The notes: a model not told the origin generated them from the sequence alone. Positions 37,301 to 44,866 are shown, counted from the stretch's first letter. The stretch: DNA of 64,000 bases from Myxococcus guangdongensis (GCF_024198255.1 NZ_JAJVKW010000001.1:806001-870000); one strand, 5' to 3'. Made by a program: numbers and translations.

Positions 37301-37601
37301 CGTCACGACCCAGAGCGGACCAGGCGTGGGCCTGGTGGCTCACCTGGGCTACGGCGATGCCCAGCAGGACCCCGGCGTGGGGGGCTGGACCTGGATTGCC
37401 GCCCCGTTCCTCAGCGAGGAGGGTGGCGGCAACAACGACCAGTTCTCGGCGGACCTGCCGGGCAACCTCCCCGCTGGCACCGTCTACGCCTACCGCTACG
37501 CCCTCAACGGTGGCGCCTACTGCTTTGGAGACCGGGATGACCGGGGCGGCAGCGGCAACGGCTTCCAGGCCGCGGACGTGGGCGCCGTGAGCGCGCCCTA
37601 G
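34311..37601 (+). CDS. Large repeat lipoprotein with IPT/TIG domain, starch-locus surface protein
   Basis: A 1,096-residue protein with lipoprotein signal (lipobox LAVAC, Cys about 19). An IPT/TIG immunoglobulin-like domain (about 30-115) is followed by seven tandem beta-rich modules of about 135-145 residues; the first is divergent. Each later module begins with a C-x-L pattern (YCKLG, WCKIG, FCKLG, WCKLG, FCRLQ, YCNLQ), contains QVY..GVT.GAGAG and a GYGP turn, then NNDE...LPNPGT, and ends near a CDxDG calcium-loop-like motif. Two cysteines per module may pair. No enzyme motif is seen. Operon position after malG suggests a surface glucan-binding role like SusE/F, by analogy only. Confidence 0.8.
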   Translation: MSRCLRSLLLVLPLLAVACGDDKEGNQPSEQTAPTVREITPSGGPIAGNTLINVYGSGFKDGAKLYLGEQEALRVVVVNAFRIYGYSPTATTAQVDVRVVNPDGAHGTLVKGFTYEGPPGRNIDQAEVINSNTEAVSGGQPVGVLVRGAITVAGLTRGVGQGGGVRAQVGFAPANSALLQQDSYTWEEATYEGDSDSGEADIYKGNVLLQPAIGGESREWVITMRFSIDGGTTWVMADGDGMANGVAENMLRRVFISRPRVDYCKLGPDGNRANPELFYRPTDTTLLKVQGQVYAAGITQGAGAGSGLVAQLGYGPVDSDPRDSAAWTWIAAVYKAEHGNNDEWEAELPNPGTEGQYKLAFRFSISENAWRFCDADGVNDSTEGELTFSLAKLGTLTVGTEAPKPPVSWCKIGEDQKAPEVINYQTTQTSGFKTVYAQVHMPGVTDKVGAGPGLSGQLGWGPAGEDPRTSALWNWSTALVFNKDNFQVNDEWKATLPNPGTNGEYRYAVRFSGNGGPVRVCDGNGVDDGGQEFELDKLGQLTVTGEVVVPKVIGFCKLGPANEPNPETVTYAAGAAATRKVLAQVFVQGVTAGAGAGTGIVGQLGWGPAGENPATSAQWNWATTAAYKDESGNNDQFETTLPNPGAVGSYRFAYRFKVNDGAYLLCDSDGNSGGAAGFDPAKTGTLTVSAAQDISVGWCKLGGESNEPPPNEVYQLGQAPIDIYAQVYMEGVTPGTGAGAGIQGEVGYGPETDEPTAASWQWTTTGTSFNRESNGGNNDEWKAALPNPGTVGRYKFAIRFNVNGGAFRYCDADGLGNGFSLEQAGTLTVQAPAAADFCRLQSVSGTTVGSGAAVTVTGRVRLAGVTNGAGAGTGLQVQVGLGNADVDASATPASFTWKAAAYAREAEGEADTDEFSTSIHPAYTGNRAVSLRYSTDGTAWTYCDKDGSDVGGYTPGQQHALTVGNHQDIEYCNLQWPFSVTVGPNPTTIYGQVYKAGVTTQSGPGVGLVAHLGYGDAQQDPGVGGWTWIAAPFLSEEGGGNNDQFSADLPGNLPAGTVYAYRYALNGGAYCFGDRDDRGGSGNGFQAADVGAVSAP

Positions 37602-37610
37602 GCGGATCAC

Positions 37611-37653
37611 TCACCGACCGCACGGGCGATTTCACGCTCCGCGCGGTCGGTGA
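37611..37653 (+). terminator. Terminator of the plus-strand starch arm
   Basis: An 11-bp perfect stem TCACCGACCGC / GCGGTCGGTGA (37611-37621, 37643-37653) around a 21-nt loop, 10 bp after the stop of the repeat lipoprotein. Confidence 0.65.
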
Positions 37654-37741
37654 CGGAATATCGGCGCCTCCGAAACAGGTGCTTGACAGTGGAGGGAGCC
37701 ACTTATAAAAGCCCGCTCGTCGCAACGCGGAACACGCCCTC

Positions 37742-37813
37742 GGGCGGATAGCTCAGCGGCAGAGCGTCGCCCTTACAAGGCGAGGGTCACAGGTTCAATC
37801 CCTGTTCCGCCCA
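37742..37813 (+). tRNA. tRNA-Val (anticodon UAC)
   Basis: Cloverleaf is complete: acceptor GGGCGGA / TCCGCCC with A discriminator, D arm GCTC..GAGC, anticodon stem TCGCC / GGCGA around CTTACAA, and T arm with GGTTCAATCC. CCA is not encoded. The tRNA-Asp gene follows 7 bp later. Confidence 0.95.
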
Positions 37814-37820
37814 ATGTTGT

Positions 37821-37897
<77 letters not shown>

Positions 37898-37901
37898 AGA
37901 A

Positions 37902-37943
37902 GAAGGCCCCCAAGTCCATGTGATTTGGGGGCCTTCGCCTTTT
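37902..37943 (+). terminator. Rho-independent terminator of the tRNA operon
   Basis: A perfect 12-bp stem GAAGGCCCCCAA / TTGGGGGCCTTC with an 11-nt loop, followed by GCCTTTTC. It starts 5 bp after tRNA-Asp. Confidence 0.92.
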
Positions 37944-38418
37944 CGGGCTCCTGACATCACAAGACACTCCGCGTCCTCCGTCGCGATGGCTCCATGACAC
38001 CTGGGGAGCTCGAGCCCGGTGGCTGAGCAGGCCGGCCACGAACCGCCAGCAGCAGCCCCTCGAAGGCGCGCGGATGGGTGACTCCGGAGACGTGAAGCAC
38101 GCTCCATCCCAGCGCATGCAGGCCTGGCGCATCAGCCCCCCCACATTCGAACGAAGGCTCGCAGCCTGCCCGCCACCCGGCGCCTGCCCATGCAGCCACG
38201 GGGCAAGCCTGACGCGCAGCCGCCGACAGTGGCCAGGGCCTCGGTGTTCGCCGTCAATCGGGACAGGGACGTCGCCACTGCATAGACATTGAAACGCGAG
38301 CGTCCGCGTTACATCGATACCCGCGCGCACCGTGGCGGCATCTCGACAGCAGTCCTCAACACCCTCGAGCAGCGTGAAGTCAGCTCGACGGCTCGCCCGG
38401 AGTGCCCGCCAGTGAGCG
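37944..38418. other. Intergenic region without a supported gene
   Basis: About 475 bp between the tRNA terminator and the regulatory dyad of the next gene. Open frames on both strands lack ribosome sites, cross the tRNA genes or have proline/arginine-rich shadow composition. I see nothing functional here. Confidence 0.6.
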
Positions 38419-38437
38419 GTGAACATTCACGTATAGT
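38419..38437 (+). promoter_or_regulatory. Dyad GTGAACATTCAC and -10-like TATAGT
   Basis: A perfect 12-bp palindromic dyad (GTGAA-CA-TTCAC, 38419-38430) is followed directly by TATAGT (38432-38437), 35 bp before the ATG at 38472. No good -35 is visible, which would fit an activator- or repressor-controlled promoter. Confidence 0.4.
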
Positions 38438-38471
38438 CGAACAACCTGAGCCGTGCTACGCCAGCCACGAC

Positions 38472-39131
38472 ATGCCTAGAGCCCGTCGCGTTTCCCCCTC
38501 CCCCCGAAACACCCGCTCTCAGCCCGCGCGCGGCGCTCCCTCGGCGACGCCGTCCCTGGATGAGGCTTTCCAGTCCATCGTGCAGGGCGCCGTGCAGGAG
38601 TCGTTCGCCTCGCTGGTGGCCTCGCTGCGCCGCCTGTCCGAGCGCATGAGCGGGCAACCCATCACCACGCCGCGCGTGGCCCCCAAGGCCCCCGTCGCGC
38701 CCCAGCCTCCTCCCAAGGTCGAGGCCGTCGTCGAGCAGCCCGTCGCCTGCGCTGTCATCGGCTGTCGCCAGCCCGTGCGCACGCTCGGCTACTGCTCCGC
38801 GCACTACCAGAAGCGTCGCCAGATGATTGCGACAGGCCGGCTGCACTCCGCCTGGGTGGAGCACGCCGCGCCGCACTCGCTGCCGGATGTCATCCTGTCG
38901 CGCCGCCGTCGCTCGGAGTCGCGTGAGGAGAAGCCCACTCCCGCGGCTGCTCCCGCCGCTCCCGCCGGCCCGCGCGTCTGGGTTCGCAAGAAGGGCCAGA
39001 CGGCCGCCCAGGGTGATGACTCCACCAATCCGGCCACGCTGGCCGCGGCCCTGCGCGCGTCTGACGGCGACGCGGCGGACACGGTGAAGCGCTGGGCCGA
39101 GGAGTTCCTCGCGAACAAGCGTCGCAATTAG
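38472..39131 (+). CDS. Conserved-looking basic protein with zinc-finger-like Cys/His motif
   Basis: A 219-residue protein started at ATG 38472 (MPRARRVSP). Upstream in-frame ATGs would overlap the promoter dyad. A helical segment (about 30-60) precedes a Pro/Ala linker and a compact motif CAVIGCRQPVRTLGYCSAHY (about 95-115), a C-x4-C-x9-C-x2-H pattern like small DNA- or RNA-binding zinc knuckles. The C-terminal half is low-complexity Arg/Ala/Pro and ends in a charged helix (VKRWAEEFLANKRRN). A nucleic-acid-binding role is plausible. I do not recognise a named family. Confidence 0.7.
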   Translation: MPRARRVSPSPRNTRSQPARGAPSATPSLDEAFQSIVQGAVQESFASLVASLRRLSERMSGQPITTPRVAPKAPVAPQPPPKVEAVVEQPVACAVIGCRQPVRTLGYCSAHYQKRRQMIATGRLHSAWVEHAAPHSLPDVILSRRRRSESREEKPTPAAAPAAPAGPRVWVRKKGQTAAQGDDSTNPATLAAALRASDGDAADTVKRWAEEFLANKRRN

Positions 39132-39347
39132 TTGCACGGACGCACGAAGGCCCCGTGCTCATCCGGAGGAACGCGTCCCTCGCATCGCGAGTCGAGACGC
39201 TCCGAAGGAAGCGCGGGGCCTCACACCACCGGGCACAGTCCCGGGGGACACCCACGGCGACTTCCCAACCACAGTCAAGTCAGACACGGTCGACCGCCCA
39301 TCCCCGGAGGCCCGGCTCCGGAAACGAGCATCAACCCAGGTCCGCGC

Positions 39348-39605
39348 TCAGGGACAGACGTAGGACTCTTCGACCCAGTCCCCGCACACGCTCTTGCGGC
39401 ACAGCGTGTAGTTGCACGTCTCAGCCATGTAGCCACAACAAGCGACGTCGGCGTCCGCCGTGCCTGAACAGGTCACGCGCTTGCCGCCCTTGTAGGTCTC
39501 GGGAGACGGGTTGCCGTCGCACGAGTCCGAGTCACTGCCACATCCCGCCAACACCAACAGCGGGACCGCCCACAGCATGCAAATGAGTCTTCGCATGCTG
39601 CGCAT
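39348..39605 (-). CDS. Small cysteine-rich lipoprotein
   Basis: An 85-residue protein with a lipoprotein signal (MLWAVPLLVLAGC, lipobox LAGC). The mature part is about 60 residues with ten further cysteines, including an ACC pair and CNYTLC, and ends in YVCP. This implies a disulfide-locked domain outside the cytoplasm. The start could also be the ATG at 39593. The 216 bp downstream and 145 bp upstream hold no other gene that I can support. Function unknown. Confidence 0.65.
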   Translation of the reverse strand: MRSMRRLICMLWAVPLLVLAGCGSDSDSCDGNPSPETYKGGKRVTCSGTADADVACCGYMAETCNYTLCRKSVCGDWVEESYVCP

Positions 39606-39750
39606 GGAAACATGTCGACGGCGCGGCGGGCCAGAGCATCTGGGTGAAGACTGACCACTCCTTGCGCCACGAAACCATTTCTTGTGTCTCGTTTTCAGAG
39701 AACACAGTGCATCGGGATTCCGTGAGCACCGCGCCTGTCTCGAAAGCCTC

Positions 39751-41139
39751 TCAGAAGCGGGCCTGGAGCATCACCGTGGCGCCCCAGGCGCTCGCCTTGA
39801 TGAAGACGGGCTCCGGAATCCCCGTCACGTCGTCTCGGAACTCCGTCTGGTTGGGGTCATGCATATAGGAGATTTCGCCCACGACGCCGGCCACGCGCCC
39901 CAGGTCCCATCTCGCCGTGGCCTTCAGGGTGAGGACCGTGGCGCGGTCCTCGCCCACCGGCAGCAGGGAGAACTGGTTGCGTCCCTGGACGATGAAGACC
40001 CGGTCCACCCCCAGCGCCTCTGAGGAGCGGAACGCCGCCGGCAAGGAGACGCGCGCCAGCAAGCCGGGCGTCAGGCCCCAGTCCGTCAGGTGGTAGTCCA
40101 CGCCCAGCGAGCCGGAGACCTCGGCGCGAGGGTCCGCCTCGAGAGGGAAGGCCATGAACGGAGGGAAGCCCGGCCCATCCAGTTGGAGGAAGCTCGCCGT
40201 CCGGAACCAGGCCAGGGCATGGACACGCCACGCCCCCAACCGCAGCCGCCCATCCAGGGCCGCCGCTTGAGACGTCTCGGCGAACTTGCCGAAGCCTCCG
40301 GCTGGGTTCTCCAGGTCCTGGGAAATCAGGCTGCCCTCCAGCGAGAGCGACGCGGAAACCCCCGTCGAGGACGCCGAGGGCGTGAAGAACCGCTCGAAGA
40401 AGGTGGGGTCTCCCCGGAAGAGTGACAGGTCCACGTTCGCGCCGATGGGCTCGCCCCGGCTCCAGAAGACCCGAGCGGAGCCACCGCGCAGGATGACCGA
40501 CAGCTCACGCCCCATGCCAGCCAGGCCCGGACTGTCCCCCCGGTCCACGTACATCCCTTCCAGCTCCACCCGCAGCCCGGGCGCGACCTCGACCTGTCCG
40601 CCCGCGAGCACCGCGTAGTGTCGCGCCCGCTCCAGGTCCCACGTCGGCAACTCCGCGGACTTGAGCGCCACGAAGGCCGCCCAGCGCTGACGCGCGAGCC
40701 GCAGCTCCACGGCGGGCTCGCTGCTGCTGTCACCCGTGGGAAAGACGTCCCGGCCCCAGGTCACCGGATAGACGGCCCCCAGGTACACCCGCGTGGAGCT
40801 CAGCGGAAAGACACTCAGCGCCAGGCTCTCGTCCGAAGCCCAGGCCGCGGGACGGTAGCGCAGGCGGAAGTTGCTCCCGTTGTCCGTGAAGCCCACGCCC
40901 TGCACTCCGTTGGCGTTCACGAAGAACGACAGCTCCGCCTCCGCGCGCAGCCCCGCCGTCAGCTCTGGCGAGCGCGCGTCCAGCGCCGCGTTCCAGCTCG
41001 TCGTGGAGCCCGAACGGTCCACGTTCGGATCACTCCCCAGGAAGGACAGACGGGCCTGCCACGAGGATGCCTCCGAGGGCGACTCGGACACCTGGGGCAC
41101 GGTCGACAACAGGGACAACAGCAAGAGCGCAGGGGACAT
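39751..41139 (-). CDS. Probable outer-membrane beta-barrel protein
   Basis: A 462-residue protein with a signal peptide (MSPALLLLSLLSTVPQ). It then shows repeated amphipathic strands of 9-11 residues with turns rich in Gly, Asp and Pro, and a final Phe in VMLQARF, the usual barrel-assembly signal. No plug domain, TonB box or enzyme motif is visible. The barrel size (about 18-20 strands) suits a channel or porin-like protein. Monocistronic; substrate unknown. Confidence 0.65.
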   Translation of the reverse strand: MSPALLLLSLLSTVPQVSESPSEASSWQARLSFLGSDPNVDRSGSTTSWNAALDARSPELTAGLRAEAELSFFVNANGVQGVGFTDNGSNFRLRYRPAAWASDESLALSVFPLSSTRVYLGAVYPVTWGRDVFPTGDSSSEPAVELRLARQRWAAFVALKSAELPTWDLERARHYAVLAGGQVEVAPGLRVELEGMYVDRGDSPGLAGMGRELSVILRGGSARVFWSRGEPIGANVDLSLFRGDPTFFERFFTPSASSTGVSASLSLEGSLISQDLENPAGGFGKFAETSQAAALDGRLRLGAWRVHALAWFRTASFLQLDGPGFPPFMAFPLEADPRAEVSGSLGVDYHLTDWGLTPGLLARVSLPAAFRSSEALGVDRVFIVQGRNQFSLLPVGEDRATVLTLKATARWDLGRVAGVVGEISYMHDPNQTEFRDDVTGIPEPVFIKASAWGATVMLQARF

Positions 41140-41209
41140 GGCGCGCCGCCTCTATCACGCGCGACAGGCGTTGTCCGTTCGCGGTGCGAAATCCGCCGCG
41201 TCCGCGCGC

Positions 41210-41253
41210 TTTCGCTTCGCGAAACAATCCCAACCATGTTTCGCGAAGCGGAA
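41210..41253. promoter_or_regulatory. Long inverted repeat before a secreted hydrolase gene
   Basis: TTTCGCTTCGCGAAACA (41210-41226) and TGTTTCGCGAAGCGGAA (41237-41253) pair over 17 bp with one mismatch around a 10-nt spacer. Each arm also contains the palindrome TTCGCGAA, so the region offers two dyads a little over two helical turns apart. An AT-rich tract (41252-41295) follows. It lies between divergent genes starting at 41139 and 41390. Confidence 0.55.
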
Positions 41254-41389
41254 CAAAACACGAAATAACTGAACATATAGAAAAATCAGATAGACAGGAC
41301 TCCGGACGCGCCGCTTTGATTCCTGATGGGACGCCCGCGGAGGGCTTTCGCGGCGCTCCCATGACCATCGACAGCCACGAGGAGAAGTC

Positions 41390-42268
41390 ATGAAGAAGAG
41401 CGAGCTGAGCTTCCGTCTTGGATTGCTGCTGGCCCTGGCCTGGACCTCCACCGCGGGGGCGCAGGCGTTGAGCAGCTTCTCGGCGACGTACCGGGGTGGC
41501 GGCACGTCGCTGTGCGGCTCCACGTACAACCTGCGCGGCCAGGAGCCCGCGGCCTCGGGCAAGTACCCGGTGTTCATCTACACGGTGGGCACCACGGAGA
41601 ACTACGACCACTCCTCGGCGCTGGCGGCGGTGGAGGAGATGGCCTCGCGCGGCTATGTCGCGGCCACCGTCGAGTATGACAACGCCACCTTCGGCTCGTG
41701 CTCCACGCTGACGGCCCGCTCGCGCTGCATCTTCGACGGCGGCCGGTCCACCAGCGCGGTGGGCACGCTGTGCGCTCGAGCCAAGGCGGACTGCTCGAAG
41801 GGAATCGTGGTGGCGGGCTTCAGCCAGGGCTCCGTCATGGCCATCCTCGCCAAGAACCACGACTCGCGCGTGCAGGCGGCGTATGGCCTGGGCGCCGGCG
41901 TCCAGTACTCCATCTACAACCTGTCCTCCTGCGTCGCCAATGGCAACCGCGCGCTGCCCAGCAGCCGCCTGCGCATCATCAACGGTGAGCAGGACGTCTT
42001 CGTCGGACCGACGGAGGCCCAGGTGCGCGCGCAGAACACGGACACGACGGGCTACTCCTGCCCGCTGGCCACGTCCTGCCTGCAGAGCAACGGCAGCGGC
42101 TGGTACATCATCAAGGACAGCCAGGTGGGTGACCTCAACGCCGACCACTGCTACATGCGCACGGGGAGCTGCGTGGGGCTCCTGCTCGACTCCACCTGGC
42201 GCTCGGGCAGCCAGCCCTGGTCCCTGCGTCCCAACCTGAACTGGCTGACCCAGTTCACCACGCCCTGA
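41390..42268 (+). CDS. Secreted serine hydrolase, alpha/beta fold
   Basis: A 292-residue protein with a signal peptide cut near STAGAQA. The nucleophile elbow is GFSQGS (about 144-149), the acid is probably in INGEQDVFV, and a His in LNADHCYM near the C-terminus completes the triad. Several cysteines suggest disulfides. The cutinase/esterase-like arrangement fits an exported lipase or esterase; substrate unknown. ATG follows a GAGGAG-type ribosome site. It faces away from the barrel gene across an unusual inverted repeat. Confidence 0.8.
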   Translation: MKKSELSFRLGLLLALAWTSTAGAQALSSFSATYRGGGTSLCGSTYNLRGQEPAASGKYPVFIYTVGTTENYDHSSALAAVEEMASRGYVAATVEYDNATFGSCSTLTARSRCIFDGGRSTSAVGTLCARAKADCSKGIVVAGFSQGSVMAILAKNHDSRVQAAYGLGAGVQYSIYNLSSCVANGNRALPSSRLRIINGEQDVFVGPTEAQVRAQNTDTTGYSCPLATSCLQSNGSGWYIIKDSQVGDLNADHCYMRTGSCVGLLLDSTWRSGSQPWSLRPNLNWLTQFTTP

Positions 42269-42347
42269 GCGGGCGTTCTGTTGAGTAATCCATCCGCGCC
42301 CGCCTCGCGCGTCCCGAGGCGTGGCGTGGATGTGTATGCCTCACGCC

Positions 42348-43169
42348 ATGACCTCCTCCACGAGCATCCTCATCCTGGGCGCGAGCGGCACCACTGGACG
42401 ACGTGTCACCCGGCTCCTGCGCGGCCAGGGCCACACCGTGAGGGCCGCCTCCCGGCACTCCGACCTCCACTTCGATTGGACGGATTCGAGCACCTGGGAG
42501 GCCGCGCTCGGCACGTCCTCGCGCCTGTACCTCATGGCGCCCCATGAGCAGCCCATCCCCGCGCAATTCGTGTCGCTCGCCGTGTCCCGAAGCGTGCGCC
42601 GCATCGTGCTCCTGTCGAGCCAGGCCATCGAAATCATGGGGGACCAGCGCCTGATGGCCGCCGAGCGGCTGGTGCGCGACGCGGGCGTGGAGTGGACCCT
42701 GGTGCGCCCCGACTGGTTCAACCAGAACTTCGACGAGGGCTTCTTCCGCCCGTCCGTCCTCGCCGGACGCATCGCCCTGCCCGTCGGGGACACGAAGCAG
42801 GCCTTCGTCGACGCCGACGACATCGCCGCCGTCGTGGCCACCGCCCTGACCGAGGACGGGCACGCGGGCCGGAGCTACGAGCTCAGCGGCCCCCGGCCCC
42901 TGGGCTTCGCCGAGGCCGCCGCCATCATCGGCCGCGCCGCCGGCCGCGAGGTCCACTTCGCCGGCGACCCGGACACCTACCGCGCCGAACAGAAGACGCT
43001 GGGGCTCCCCGACGAGGCCATCCAGGGCGCCATCCAGGCCTTCTCCGCCCTGAAGGAGCGAGGGGACGCCGCCCCCACCGACACCGTGCGCGCCGTCACC
43101 GGACGGGCCCCCAAGCCATTCGAGACCTACGCCGCCGAGGCCGCGGCCTCCGGCGCCTGGGCCCCTTGA
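42348..43169 (+). CDS. NmrA-like NAD(P)-binding reductase (atypical SDR)
   Basis: A 273-residue protein. ATG 42348 begins just before the dinucleotide-binding strand SILILGASGTTGRRV. The central region has VRRIVLLSSQAIE and the substrate-side segment WTLVRPDWFNQNF, typical of NmrA/QOR2-type proteins, which sense NAD(P) or reduce quinones and aldehydes. The catalytic Tyr-Lys pair of classical SDRs is absent, as expected for this group. It is followed by a perfect 22-bp palindrome and a TTGACA box. Confidence 0.82.
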   Translation: MTSSTSILILGASGTTGRRVTRLLRGQGHTVRAASRHSDLHFDWTDSSTWEAALGTSSRLYLMAPHEQPIPAQFVSLAVSRSVRRIVLLSSQAIEIMGDQRLMAAERLVRDAGVEWTLVRPDWFNQNFDEGFFRPSVLAGRIALPVGDTKQAFVDADDIAAVVATALTEDGHAGRSYELSGPRPLGFAEAAAIIGRAAGREVHFAGDPDTYRAEQKTLGLPDEAIQGAIQAFSALKERGDAAPTDTVRAVTGRAPKPFETYAAEAAASGAWAP

Positions 43170-43191
43170 CAACCAGCGCCTCCAATCGCAC

Positions 43192-43213
43192 GATTCAATC
43201 AGCTGATTGAATC
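43192..43213. promoter_or_regulatory. Perfect 22-bp palindrome, candidate operator
   Basis: GATTCAATCAG followed by CTGATTGAATC forms a loop-free palindrome, AT-rich against its surroundings. TTGACA occurs at 43166-43171, so the palindrome falls near the -10/+1 of a rightward promoter. It looks more like a TetR- or MarR-type operator than a terminator. Confidence 0.55.
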
Positions 43214-43444
43214 CAGACCCCTCCGGGAGGCACGGGCGAGCCATGCCCTGGCCTCCCGTGCGCGTGAGCCCGCGCCCGAAGCCTGTCGACGCCCCCGTGT
43301 CACCTCGCGCCGCCCGCGCCTCGCCCTCCGTCTGTCTTCACCTCGCCGCGTGGGAATCATGTCTGTGTTCTCCACCGGGCGATGACAGAAATAAAGGGCC
43401 GCGGTGTTCGAACCTGCAATCCCTCACAGGAGATTGCACACACC

Positions 43445-44791
43445 ATGGGTTTCAACCTGAATCGACGTTCCCTGCTGCACGTGGGCCTGGGGCTCACCGG
43501 TGGGCTCGCGCTGCTGCGAGCGCCGTCCGTCCTGGCGGCGCCGTCCTCCACGCCGGGCACGACGCCTCCGGCCGAGGAGCCCCAGCGCCCCTGGTATGAG
43601 CTGGGGTTGCTGGAAGACGACCCCATCATGCAGAACCAGCTCCTGCACTTCCTGGCCGCGACCTACAGCGCCCAGGCGGACATCGGCGAGGTGCTGGACA
43701 CCGCGACGCGCATCGACGTGAACGATGACTGGAGCTGGCCCACCGAGTGGGTGAGCACCGCGGACCGCCTGCGCGGCATGGCCGAGGCGAGCCTCACCCG
43801 ACACCACAAGACGAGCGCCGGCCACGCCTACCTGCGCGCGGCCAACTACTACCGCGCCGCGCTCATCCACCACCCCGAGCCCAGCCATCCGAGCGCGGTG
43901 CAGACGGGGCGCCGCGCGGTGGACGCGTACAACAAGGCGCTCGTCCTGCTGAAGATGCCGGGCACCCCGGTGCGCATCCCCTACGAGAACACCACCCTGC
44001 CCGGCTATTTCTTCCGGGCGCGGGGCGCGCGGGGCGCCGCGCCCCTGCTCATCTTCCAGCAGGGCCGCGACGCGTGGCCCGAGGAGTCCAAGTACGTGGT
44101 GGACGCCGCGCTGGAGCGTGGCTACCACTGCCTGCTGGTCCACGCCCCCGGACAGGGCATGGCCATCCGCGAGCAGAACCTGCCGTTCCGTCCGGACTGG
44201 GAGAAGGTCATCACGCCCGTGGTGGACTTCGCGGTGCGCATCTCCGGCGTGGATTCACGCCGGATGGCATTGCTCGGCTGGAGCATGGGCGGCGCCCTGG
44301 TGCCGCGCGCGGCCGCCTTCGAGCGGCGCCTCAAGCTGCTCATCCCCAACCCGGGCGTGCTCGACTGGGGCCAGTCGCAGTTCGACAACTTCCACGGCTA
44401 CTTCCCGGAGCTGATGGCGCTGCTCGACAGCGACCCGGCCGCCTTCGACGCGGGCATGTACCAGCGCATGAGCCAGGTGTTCCTGTTCCGCTGGTACATG
44501 CGCGACGCCATGCACAAACACGGCGCCAGCTCCCCCTCGGACCTGATGTTCAAGCTGAGGACCTTCACCAACCGGCCCGTCGTCGAGCGCATCCGCTGCC
44601 GCACGCTCGTCATGGACGGCACCGCGGAGGCGTACTCCGGAGGCCAGGGGAAGATGCTCTTCGACGCGCTGAGCTGCCCCAAGGACTACCTGCTCTTCAC
44701 CGAGGAGGACACCGGCCTGTTGCACTGCCAGGAGGCCGCCCAGGCCGTCGCCAATCACCGCATGTTCGACTGGTTCGACGAGTACATCTGA
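43445..44791 (+). CDS. Exported alpha/beta-hydrolase (FrsA/DUF1100-like esterase)
   Basis: A 448-residue protein. ATG 43445 follows CAGGAG and begins a Tat-like signal (NRRSLLHVGLGLTGGLALLR). An N-terminal helical cap region (about 40-170) precedes the hydrolase core: nucleophile elbow GWSMGG (about 278-283), acid in VMDGTAEAYSG and His in TGLLHCQEA near the end. The layout resembles FrsA and dihydropseudooxynicotine hydrolase relatives, some of which cut C-C or ester bonds. Substrate unknown. The 275 bp upstream hold the palindrome but no other gene. Confidence 0.8.
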   Translation: MGFNLNRRSLLHVGLGLTGGLALLRAPSVLAAPSSTPGTTPPAEEPQRPWYELGLLEDDPIMQNQLLHFLAATYSAQADIGEVLDTATRIDVNDDWSWPTEWVSTADRLRGMAEASLTRHHKTSAGHAYLRAANYYRAALIHHPEPSHPSAVQTGRRAVDAYNKALVLLKMPGTPVRIPYENTTLPGYFFRARGARGAAPLLIFQQGRDAWPEESKYVVDAALERGYHCLLVHAPGQGMAIREQNLPFRPDWEKVITPVVDFAVRISGVDSRRMALLGWSMGGALVPRAAAFERRLKLLIPNPGVLDWGQSQFDNFHGYFPELMALLDSDPAAFDAGMYQRMSQVFLFRWYMRDAMHKHGASSPSDLMFKLRTFTNRPVVERIRCRTLVMDGTAEAYSGGQGKMLFDALSCPKDYLLFTEEDTGLLHCQEAAQAVANHRMFDWFDEYI

Positions 44792-44805
44792 GCCCCTGAA
44801 ACGAC

Positions 44806-44839
44806 GACGTCGGACCCGGAACGAGCCGGGTCCGACGTC
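44806..44839. terminator. Bidirectional terminator hairpin
   Basis: A perfect 14-bp stem GACGTCGGACCCGG / CCGGGTCCGACGTC with a 6-nt loop AACGAG, between the convergent hydrolase and barrel genes. Confidence 0.88.
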
Positions 44840-44866
44840 ATGGGAAGCACAGGCGCGAAGCGGTGA

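Noticed and set aside
33270..37610. Very long open frame on the minus strand opposite malG and the repeat lipoprotein (about 1,446 codons)
   Set aside because: It is the antisense shadow of GC-biased codons: Ala/Arg/His/Val-rich, no domains, no ribosome site, and it lies over clearly coding plus-strand genes.
42269..42303. Weak hairpin GCGGGCG/CGCCCGC after the secreted hydrolase
   Set aside because: A 7-bp stem with a 21-nt loop is too weak to call a terminator in such GC-rich DNA.
43207..43599. Plus-strand frame between the NmrA-like gene and the esterase
   Set aside because: Pro/Ala/Arg-rich translation without a domain, running in the wrong frame into the esterase signal peptide.
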